A stretch of DNA of 64,000 nt from Ehretia macrophylla (lineage: Eukaryota; Streptophyta; Magnoliopsida; Boraginales; Ehretiaceae): NCBI GenBank assembly GCA_037974665.1, contig CM075768.1, positions 12,825,001 through 12,889,000 of the forward strand. The letters run 5' to 3'. The position numbers and the translations under genes were made by a program. Each line of letters opens with the position of its first letter. The first letter of the stretch is position 1. The notes below the pieces were generated by a model that saw nothing but the letters and a program-made list of their open reading frames with translations, was not told the origin of the DNA and searched no databases. Shown here piece by piece: positions 55,201-64,000 of this stretch.

Positions 55201-57749
55201 TCTTTAAGTGGTGGGGTGTTCGTTTCAAAAGGTGGCGGATCATAAGGGAAAGGGTCAATAGAAGTAGGGCTCCACGGAGGAGTTTTGTGGCATGAAACAT
55301 CTATTAAAGGAATTAATAGATATTACGAGATATGCGAATGCATTTTTATTTCTCTCTCTCTCTCTTTTTTTTTTTTTTTAACATATAAGAGTTGATAAAT
55401 TGGTAATAAAAATAGGGTGGTATATAATCTTACTCTAACAAATATAACTTTTTTGTTTGACACTAAATCCTACAAATACACAAATTAGATTTGGTGACTG
55501 ATTTGGGAAAATGTTTTGAGCACTCTATTGTAGGCAATAAAATAAAGCAAGTCAAGTTACAGGTACGCAAATGAGTATAGGACAGAACAATATATCTAAA
55601 TAAAATCCCATAGGGGCAGTTGTTATAAAAAAGTGGTGTGGAGGTGCAATTGATAAGATAGGCTTCAATAAATACAGCTTCCCTTAAAATGATTGAGGAA
55701 GATGAGAAGTATATTCGTATGAAAATTGGGTGGAATCGAGATTTGGGATTGAGATATACGATAACCTCTTATAATCTCCAATTCTCGCATATGAAGTTTT
55801 GCCAAACCACCAAAATCTTAGCTTTTAGTTTTTCAGTGCTCATGAGGTCAAACACACAAAAACGAATGATGTCAGTACCAAAAAAATAATTAAAAAATTA
55901 TAATGTTGTATATAAGAATTAAAAATTTGAGTGTTATAATCCCTACATAAAATTTAAAGATTTGAGTAGGATCACTTGACCCGCACATCGACGAATTAAG
56001 AACTCCACATGATAGCTTTTGTGGTAAGTAGTTAGGATTGGATTACTCAAGATTAGAAGCAGATTTGCTGTATAAAAAGGATAATATTGTTGAACTTTAA
56101 TGAAATGGCCACATTGACCCAACAAAAAAACAAAAAAAAAGAAGAAGAAGAAGAAAATGAAGCTGATCATGCTCAAATTATGTGCATTGTATATTGATTC
56201 TACTTTGTGCAAAACGATGCTAAATCACTTGCAAACTTTAATTAACCTTAATTATACAATGCTTTTATATATAGTAATTAATTGTTGGACACCTTGCTTC
56301 TCATTGGGGTAAGAGTGGTCACTTTAATTTAGCGCTCTACAAGCACTTACAATCTGTTCAATGCTTTACGTGAGGTGAAGTTGCCCATGCACCAAACAGT
56401 TGGTGCCTTATTGCTGCTTAATGCATGTGCTATTATGATCGGCGGCTGAAGGGTTTGGGGACTCTGGGTCTATCTAGGCTTATGAGCCCCTTTCGTATGC
56501 ATGTACAGTGTCGATCTCATCTAGTGCTACAATGTTTGATTTGGTTTGGTTTTATTTAGTATTTTTTATAAAGTATTTTTTAAATTAGTAGAAAAAAAAT
56601 TCAAAAAATATCTTCCACTTCTAATTAACATAATAAGTCCTAATAAAAAAAACTAATTAAAAATTCAATTAAATGCGAATTATATATTTACATTTGACCA
56701 AACTTATAACTTTTTAATATTATAAGTTGATTTTCATTGTATGTAACTAAAAATTCCAAATAAAATAAAACAGAACATATTTTAGGATAATTAATATCTT
56801 TTAGCAGAAAAGAATATTAGCGCATACATTATTTAGGACAATAATCAAAATATGATACTCTAGATAACTTAATGTACAAAAAAAATATGATTAATAAAAT
56901 TATTAAATATTGCCATTAAAAAAAGAAAAGGTCACAGCCTAGTTGGAGCAGGTGAACAAGAATAATATTTTAATCATTCTAAATAGAGAAGCAATAAGGG
57001 ATTGTCACGTTGCTACCGGATCAACTAATTTTTTTTTTCTCTCTTGCTGCTAACGAAGAATTTGACCTACGTAAGATGATTATATTGGGTTCACTCCAAA
57101 GCGATAAATATAGTGGTGCAATAACATGCATCATCTTATGTTTCAGATTCGTTAAAAGCCAAATAATATTTTGTTATGGAAGGGTAAAAGTTCAAATTTA
57201 AAATATTCGGTCAGAACAAATTATTACTCGATCACTTTACTTAACTTATGAGGGCTACCTTATCAATTGATAGTAAAATAATTTTGTCAATTTTTAACCA
57301 GAAGAGCCAAAAACATACAGCCATGTTAGGAGATGAATTTTGAGAGTTGCTATCAACTCAAAAGGGATTTTCATAATGCATGGTTGATCAATCATCAATG
57401 CTGTTGATGGTTGGTCAAATTTAATCGTGAATTGACAAACAAGAATCATGTGATAAAGGGTGATGACTTCGGTTGTCTTTGTTGGCTGCCCAAGTATAGT
57501 GGACTGTACAACCAAGAATCATGTGATGCAATAAGGTGATCAGCATATGCCCCGAGGGTAACTCAGATAACAATGTAGAAGTGGAGTAATTTGTGGAGCA
57601 TAAGATTAAAACTAGTTTTATATAGGGGTTTTTACACTGTAATTAATTGAAATTATATTCTTGACGAATCGGTATATGTATTGGAGCATATTGTTGTATT
57701 TGTGAGTTTATTAGTTGGTGATTGGGCTTCGCCCAAAAAAAACCATAAT
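55201..57749. other. No gene recognised; low-complexity islands
   Basis: Includes a ctctctct run (55350-55365) and an A/GAA run (56124-56157). A less AT-rich part at 56290-56540 has no open frame of note. A 66-codon open frame (55689-55889) shows no recognisable domain. Confidence 0.4.
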
Positions 57750-57754
57750 CGTGC

Positions 57755-58596
57755 TGTTGATGCAAAAATTGGGCTTGGATCCATGGTCCAACTGCGACGC
57801 GTCTTATAGCCCCAATCCGTTCGGTTATTGGGCCAGGGCCCATATGCAATGCTATAAGTCGCGGCCTACTCCCGAAAAAGCCCACTCGGAGGCCCTGAGC
57901 TACGCTAGGCCCAAATATCGAACTATCTCATATAGGCGACTGGCGACGTACTCGGGCACGACCCGAGGCCTTATTGGGTGCTAACAGATAAGTGACCAAG
58001 AAAGAGACCTTAAATGACTAACCTACCGTAGCAGATGATGATTGACAAGTTCGGATGGAGGCCTATCCTACGGGGTAAGTGGTTACTTCCTCCAAGTAGT
58101 CTACTTAATGTACAAGTCTCAGGAGGTGAGGCGACTCTCGCCCTACCACAATCGCCCAGCCTACGGGAAGGAGACTACCATGAAGGACTTGGGCTAAAGA
58201 TTACCTCTATCCTATGCGATAAGTGATCAGGTAGTCTATTAGGAATACAAGTCCCAAGGGTCCGTGACTCTTGGTCGACCCACACCTATAAGTAGGTCAC
58301 GCCTACACAAGAAGAAGGGATCGAGTATTAGCCATATACAGCAATACCCTACCTCTCCCCTTTACGAAATCACAACCTACTCTTCCTATAACAACGCCGC
58401 AACTACGGTAGTCTCTGATTATCCCTCCTTACAATCCTCATTAGATCTCCCTTTCCGATAGACTACTAACTTAAGCGTCGGAGTGTCTTCGGCCGGCACC
58501 ACACCGGTGTCCCAAGACTCACGTCGCTCGATTGCTTTCTGTCTCTGTAGGTTGCTGGTGGCCCGCAATACGTGATTGTGGATTTTGACATCTACA
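57755..58596 (+). mobile_element. Solo LTR (842 bp), Gypsy Tat/Ogre-like
   Basis: TGTTGATGCAAAAATTGGGC to GATTTTGACATCTACA, flanked by a perfect CGTGC duplication (57750-57754, 58597-58601). Near the end, ctaacttaagcgtcggagtg followed by ccggcaccacaccggtgtcc is the signature of Tat-lineage LTRs in many plants. It is GC-richer than its surroundings. The short open frames inside are not considered genes. Confidence 0.85.
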
Positions 58597-58601
58597 CGTG
58601 C

Positions 58602-59793
58602 TTGGTCAAAAAAAACGGGTGGTCGGACTCTGTTAAAAAAAATTCATAATCAAATTCTGCCAATTAAATTTTTACGCCAAAAAAAAGGGTGATTAGCATA
58701 CACATGTAAACGAAATAAGCAAAAAAGGATACAGTATTACGGAAACCATATTTCATCTTGTATCGTAGGTCTAATTGTATCTTTCTTGCCTGAAGAAAAT
58801 TGAGAAAATTCCAAAAAATAAGATAAATCCTATTCCTGGTTATCCAATGATTAGTAATAGAGTAGTGAGGTCTGTTAAGTTAGTGCAAGACCTGCCTGAT
58901 AAGTAAGTATTGTTAATTTAACTAATAATTTGAATTTAATAATTTTGAATTAAATAAAATACATGATATTCCCTATGTTAGAGCGAAATTACATACTAAA
59001 CCTTGTATTAAATTAATTTACTCCATAGTATTCATGTTAAATTAAAACGTGATATAGCTAAAATCACTTCTATTAAGGTTGGAATCGAATTGGGTCACAA
59101 GGTCTGAACTTGGATTCCACTTCAGTGCCTAATAGTTAAAGAATTGTTGTTGGATTACCTGCAAAACAAAGAAAGGGACTGCAGGTGTTACGCCTCCGAT
59201 GTGATAATCAGTAACGGAAAAAAGATAGAGCTCGGATAGAGTTGTAATAGGTAACAAGCTACGTAAATTGCTCAAGTGAGAATTTGTTACCCCTTTTGGA
59301 TATTTGTCTAGGCCTTTTATAGGCTAGTTTAGGTTCATTTTACCGCTGTGGGGGAGTGGGACTGACCCACAATGTTAGTGGGAGCTTTTCCCGCAATTTT
59401 CTGAGCTCTTGGGGAGCATGCTTGTTGAGTTGATTGAAATTGCCTTTGAATGAGTCAACCACATTTGAAGCTATTTGACATAGTCAACAAGTTGGGCTGC
59501 GGCCAATGGTATTTAAATGCTCTTGTTCAGTTCGGCCCTTTCTTTTTTGTCCTTGGGACTAAACTGTTATTTTGGGCTTCAATTTATGGCCCATCAACTT
59601 CAAAATTCGTATTTGTGAATGTATATTACACCCACATTAGTCGAACAAAAAACTTGATGGAGGTGTAATATGCAACCTTTTGCCAAACATGAGGCCAATG
59701 CAAGTGTGCAATTTTGGTCTAATACATTGCATATCTTGTATTTGCCCATTTTTTAATCTAGCCTAAGATTTGTAATTATTCTTAAATTTATAA
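58602..59793 (-). other. Mostly unassigned; possible minus-strand Tat-like LTR fragment at 59140-59330
   Basis: ttacgcctccgatgtgataatcagtaacgg (59188-59217) resembles the reverse complement of the Tat LTR signature, followed by sequence with a short ccttttataggc element. No partner LTR or duplication was found. The remainder holds no recognised gene. Confidence 0.35.
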
Positions 59794-59992
59794 GGGTTTA
59801 TAACCTATCAGGTCCCTTATCTTTGTGACTATTAATTAGTTGGTCTCTCATTTTCAAAACGACCATATGTCAGTCCCTTATCTATCAAAGTTGTGCCACC
59901 GTCAGTCCTTCCATCTATTTTTTAACAGATTGAACATGTGCCATGCATATAGGTCATTTTATTAAGGGCATAATCGTCATTTGAGGGCAAAA
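59794..59992 (+). repeat. MULE left terminal inverted repeat
   Basis: About 199 bp, matching the reverse complement of 61221-61409 through ...catgtgccatgcat and cataatcgtcattt. Confidence 0.9.
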
Positions 59993-60622
59993 TCGTCTTT
60001 TAGCCATAATAATATCTATTATCAGACCCGATTCTACCCTAAATCCCTAACTACCCATTTATCCCAAATCCCTAATCGAGCCGCCTCTTCTCATCTGTTC
60101 GTAATGGCAGCACCATACACTATTGGAAGGAATACACGGAGAGAGAAGAACCAAAACTGCCCATTTAAATATTACATCAGTTCCCTCGGGATTTAGACAT
60201 GTTCATTGATTTAGAGCCACTTATGTTGTCAAGCATGTTCAATTAGAGGTAACAGGCATATATCTACACTATCATGGAAACTATCCAATAAAAGAACAAA
60301 ATATTGAGCATATACCAATTACCTTCAGTCTTTGGGGCTTGAAATGCTTCAAAACTAGCAAATTTACGCAAACTTTCCGAAGGACAAGCAAGGTGTTGGT
60401 GGTTAGAAACTCTTTGAAGGCTCCCTTGTCGAAAGAGGGGTTATATTTTCAATTTCACTTCTTGCAGTATTTTTGCAATAGCAAATGATATTTCACTAAG
60501 AACAAGAATACTTGATAATTGATATCATCAGGGGAGTAAATTGTATTGTCAGGAAGCTACATATAGTACAGAGAGGCTTCATAAATATTTGTATAACATC
60601 AAGAAGCAAATTCATAGCTTAT

Positions 60623-60910
60623 CTATGCATACCCAGCCATGCCAACACCAGCGGTAGCATGATTTGCTTTACGAGCTACTTTTGTTGTTGCCTTTCTGAA
60701 GTACATGTAGTAATAGATATTCAGTATCCTAGTAGCAACAATGAAGACTGCTCCAGGAATGAAGGCACCTTTTCGCAATGACTCGCAGGAGAAGTTTTGT
60801 GCATAAATCATACCCCGGTACTTGGTATGATAAGCATTGTTCTTTGCACCTGCAACTATACATGCTTTTGTATTGTTCTTTGCACCTGCAACTATACATG
60901 CTTTTGTCAC
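60623..60910 (-). pseudogene. Captured DUF1218-family membrane protein fragment
   Basis: The minus-strand frame reads NAYHTKYRGMIYAQNFSCES, then LRKGAFIPGAVFIVATRILN and IYYYMYFRKATTKVARKANH, ending VGMAGYA. This resembles the C-terminal half of plant DUF1218 proteins (small membrane proteins linked to cell-wall and lignin phenotypes): a conserved Cys, then a transmembrane helix, then a short Lys-rich tail. The upstream helices are missing. The frame starts with a 36-bp tandem duplication that yields TKACIVAGAKNN twice. It sits inside the MULE, so it is most likely a captured, truncated copy of a host gene. Family recognition is by eye and moderate. Confidence 0.6.
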
Positions 60911-61167
60911 CAGGAATGTGAGTCATAGCTGTCAGCACCATTTCCCGAACCACTTCTACCAATATCCCTGTCTACCATAATAGTCCCTAATTTAAGACTT
61001 ATACTTCCAAAATCCTCATTGTCATTTACATCAACTACTATAACCTCCTCAACATCACTCTCATCAAATGCAATATCAATAACTTCTACTCTCTTCTCAT
61101 AAATCATTTCAATGCCACACGTAGACCCCAAAGCACACTTGTCTTCAAATCGGGTATGCAAGAGCAA
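60907..61167 (-). CDS. Unrecognised acidic ORF inside the MULE
   Basis: 86 codons. A central acidic stretch reads IAFDESDVEEVIVVDVNDNE, and the tail is Gly/Ser-rich. No domain is recognised. It partly overlaps the captured DUF1218-like frame, and its start lies about 50 bp inside the right TIR. It may be a fragment of a second captured gene or a chance frame. Confidence 0.25.
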   Translation of the reverse strand: MLLHTRFEDKCALGSTCGIEMIYEKRVEVIDIAFDESDVEEVIVVDVNDNEDFGSISLKLGTIMVDRDIGRSGSGNGADSYDSHSW

Positions 61168-61220
61168 AAGCGAAATCCTTGACGACGAGCAAGAGAGGAG
61201 AGAATATGCTAATTAAGCTG

Positions 61221-61409
61221 AAATGACGATTATGTCCTCAAAAAAATGACCCACATGCATGGCACATGTTCAATCCGTTAAAAATTAGACGCAAGGACTG
61301 ACGGTGATACAACTTTAAAAGATAAGGGACTGACATATAATCGTTTTGAAAATGAGGAACCAATTAGTCAATAGCGACAAAGATAAGGGACCTAATAGGT
61401 TATAAGCCC
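61221..61409 (-). repeat. MULE right terminal inverted repeat
   Basis: Inverted copy of 59794-59992 with scattered substitutions. Confidence 0.9.
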
Positions 61410-61786
61410 AATTTATAATATTAATGTTGCTTACAAGCCTAAAATATAACATATAACTTTTCCATACTTTACAAAATTAACAGAACCAACAAAAATAAGT
61501 CTTTGGACCAATCATTTGATCGATACAAGCATCATGAATACATAATCAAAAGCCTGAATTACATTATATCCCAGTAAGATAAGGGGAGAATTTCCACTAC
61601 CGCTGGCAGGCCAGTCAGGCAATGAGCACAGTGGGAACAAACTTCCCAAAAAGCCAGTCCGGACTGGGGTCAACACAAAATGAAGGGGACGTTAACAACC
61701 TAATGCTCAATTGAAGAAATTCAGCCACTCAAGTCCAAGTTCTAAATGTCATAATACTATTAGAGCATCCACGCCTGAGAATGAAA
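61410..61786. other. 3' flank of the DHHC gene; no gene
   Basis: Contains the right copy of the MULE target duplication, then probably the 3' untranslated region of the minus-strand DHHC gene. No separate feature is seen. Confidence 0.4.
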
Positions 61787-63961
61787 TCAATTCTCCTCGT
61801 GCACTAGTCTTCCAGTACATAATTCTGCTCGAAAATTAACTCTAGACGGTGGCCATGGCGATGGTAGAACCTCCTTAATATTATTTAAAACTCCTTTGTC
61901 ATAAGGATTTTCTGAGCTCACAAACTGTTGACGAAAATTTTCATAACCTGTCTGCAAATGAAGACAGTTGAAAAAAAATTCAATCAGTGACAATGGAGCA
62001 TCTATGGGCAATTGGAAGAATTATATTAATTACTTGATCAATTTTGTTTACTAATCTTTTTTTCTTTTTTTTTTTGGAAAATTCAAGTCAAACCACATAT
62101 AAAAGTTAATTGTAAAATCTAATATAATTCAACAAAAATATTTTCTCTTTGCAGACTTCAAATTTATTCAACTTATGTGGGCAGGGGCAGATATAGTTAC
62201 TCCAGAATTCTTTTTAAATATACAGGTACTTTAAGGCTATTTTAAGTTTAAAAAATTAATTAAAACTCACTTTACGTTATAATCATCACTTTAGGAAAAA
62301 ATTAACAAAAAAAAGAATTTCTAGATCCGTTCCTCTACGTAGGTAGGACTAACCTGATAAACTACGAGTAGATAGACATGGTAACAAGCTAGGCAACCAA
62401 GGAACCAAGAAGCAGCAAAAGTGAAAATAGCCAACATCAACGTCTCAGGGCAATTTCTCAGTAGGCCAACCAAACCAGTCCCATCTCTGGACATCCTACT
62501 GCGAATGCTTTGGCATGAGTAGATAAATATATAGACAAACAACACTAAGGCAGTAAATACAAGCATTATATAGAGTCGATAGTTGCCCTGCACAAGGAAA
62601 AAAAAAAAAAAAACCATGTTCAGAGCACAAATACATGCAAAAAAGATAGCCAGAATTGATGAGCAGCAAATACAATTAATTATTACCAGTCCGATGCATT
62701 GGCCTAGCCAAGGGCAATGGTGATCGAATTTCTCGATACAATTGTCACAAACAGCACAATGGCAACTCCTTGGTGGTCATATGATATTACAAATGCGACA
62801 ATACTTTAGTTTTATCTCTATCCCATTAATAGTGGCCCGTTTCTCTCTTGTTTTATCATTAAAATCAGATTCTTCAGAAGATAGTTGATCGTTTCTGGGC
62901 ATAATTCCTGGATCAATCATGCTAACCATTCCCAGGTTGACAAGGACCTGCAGGTTGATATTTAGGTCAAATAGTTGAGGGTATACGTAATTGACTCCCA
63001 TCCAGTAGTGCCAGTTGTGCGACATTTAACGAGGAATAGGTCCTACATGCAGGGAATCCCAATCCCATTGAGTGCTGCACCATCTGGCAGTATTTGGGAT
63101 AAATTTCTAATAATTAATTCCATTGTAATAAAGATTGCAGACAGAAGTACATAGAGACAAATCTAAGATTTTGTTTCAGTAGACAGTATAAACTAAAAAA
63201 AAAAAAAAAAATAGGAATGTTGTTCTCAAGTTTTTAGCACTTACAATTGTGGTTAAGATCATAGTGCATATTATAATACTTGAACTATTTGGTGAATCAG
63301 TTGCAACATGAACAGCAAAAATCCAACTGGATATACTAATAGCGACAAGAGTCAAGAGCAATCCTCTTGGATCTGGACCGCAAATAATTAGGCCTCTGAA
63401 GAAAAATACCTGCATAGACATAATTCACATGATCGTGCCTCATAATTGAATAAAGTATAGCACAAGGGTAGATACAGTTTTGTGACAATTACAGCCCCCA
63501 TCGGCCCTAATTTTATTTAAAAATATAGGATAATTGATCCCAATTTTTTTTTTTTTAAAAATTACGTAATTTTTAATATTGAAAAAATAAATTAATCCTC
63601 GAAAAAAAAATATTAGTATTATAGCTCTACTAGAACAAAATTCTAGATTCGCCCGACAACAACATTCTCATTTTCGAGGAAAGAATTGTTTTATTTTGCA
63701 TTGAGTACGACGTACATTGTTTCCGGGCCAAACATGGTAGACTCTTATTCTTGCAATTTGGTCACCCCGGAAGTGATGAAGGTATCGATCCTCAACAATT
63801 GTTGTGGTATCAATAAGATTTTGCCATAGGCTAATGATGAGTCTCTTGATCTTTCCAATGAAACCAACTCGATGTTGAACGTTACTTTGCATGGCGATGT
63901 CTGTTCCGCTAGATGGGCTCGCAGGTTCAATTGCTTCTGAAGTAATGTTGTTTGTTGTCAT
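61787..63961 (-). pseudogene. DHHC-type protein S-acyltransferase, five exons, one in-frame TGA
   Basis: Exons (minus): 63716-63961, 63245-63409, 62687-62947, 62354-62587, 61787-61951. All have GT-AG junctions in phase 0, giving 357 codons. The protein has an N-terminus with VYHVWPGNN, two membrane segments (LLLTLVAISISSWIFAV, then IIICTMILTTIVLVNLGMV) and the DPGIMPRN motif. The Cys-rich domain is [20 protein letters not shown], then [13 protein letters not shown] with the catalytic DHHC at about 62720. Two more membrane segments follow, and a TGYENF (TTxE-like) motif. Such enzymes palmitoylate cysteines of membrane proteins; the layout matches plant PAT8/PAT9-type proteins, though the C-terminus is short. 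Codon 194 (62783-62785) is TGA where the family has Arg of RPPR, upstream of DHHC. All zinc ligands are otherwise kept, so this is a very recent pseudogene, a null allele, or a sequencing error in a working gene. Confidence 0.85.
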
Positions 63962-64000
63962 TGTGAATTAATTCTTAGAACATACTTGATCATATGAAGT

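Larger units (their letters stand above)
59794..61409. mobile_element. Mutator-like element with long TIRs (Pack-MULE candidate)
   Basis: The 1616-bp element has ends GGGTTTATAACCTATCAGG and, inverted, GGGCTTATAACCTATTAGG. Inverted repeats of about 190-200 bp (59794-59992 and 61221-61409) and a perfect 9-bp duplication AATTTATAA (59785-59793, 61410-61418) flank it. Long TIRs plus a 9-bp duplication are diagnostic of MULEs. There is no MuDR-type transposase. Instead the interior carries a DUF1218-like gene fragment and another open frame. Confidence 0.9.

Noticed and set aside
56290-56540. Possible RNA gene in a less AT-rich island
   Set aside because: No tRNA boxes, strong hairpin or known RNA motif could be recognised by eye.
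57715-57984. GC-rich open frames at 57643-58461 as host genes
   Set aside because: They lie within a solo LTR with perfect 5-bp duplications and have no recognisable domain.

Overview
The window looks like a transposon-packed stretch of an angiosperm, probably eudicot, nuclear chromosome. It is AT-rich and intron-bearing. LTR retrotransposons are primed by the plant initiator-methionine site (TGGTATCAGAGC), and PIF/Harbinger, CACTA, Mutator-like, LINE and TRIM-like elements are all present. No bacterial or organellar gene organisation is visible, and no tRNA, rRNA or CRISPR was found. Only one host gene was recognised: a five-exon DHHC-type protein S-acyltransferase on the minus strand at the right edge (61787-63961). 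It carries one in-frame TGA inside the zinc-binding domain.

Layout: 1-1909 is a decayed LINE ORF1 (minus). 2225-5849 is a PIF/Harbinger element with a TTA target duplication, a broken transposase and a Myb-like partner gene. 6621-6743 and 20064-20535 are pieces of a minus-strand TRIM-like array. It was split by a 13-kb Copia element (6907-19951) whose 3' LTR was itself invaded by a 4369-bp LTR that is now solo (14574-18942). 20536-24221 is a minus-strand CACTA relic.

24748-41705 holds relatives of that solo LTR. They are one LTR with a primer site (D), then an LTR-internal-LTR-internal-LTR array (A, B, C) whose gene-less internal parts (about 1.3 kb) are much shorter than the LTRs (about 4 kb). 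41706-53922 is a second CACTA element, plus strand. It carries a tandem array of dyad-symmetric 59-bp units and contains a nested pol-deleted Copia element (47300-53524, perfect GAATT duplication).

53923-58601 holds a TRIM-like remnant, a SINE-like sequence and an 842-bp solo LTR with a perfect CGTGC duplication. 59794-61409 is a Pack-MULE candidate with about 190-bp terminal inverted repeats and a perfect 9-bp duplication (AATTTATAA). It encloses a DUF1218-like gene fragment.

The strongest unexpected signal is a set of short hairpins conserved among the five related long LTRs. Loops are nearly constant while stem bases change in a pairing-preserving way (GGGCGAC/GTCGCCC against GGGACAAC/GTTGTCCC). 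This suggests selection on RNA or DNA structure rather than on protein. All calls come from reading the sequence; no database search was run.
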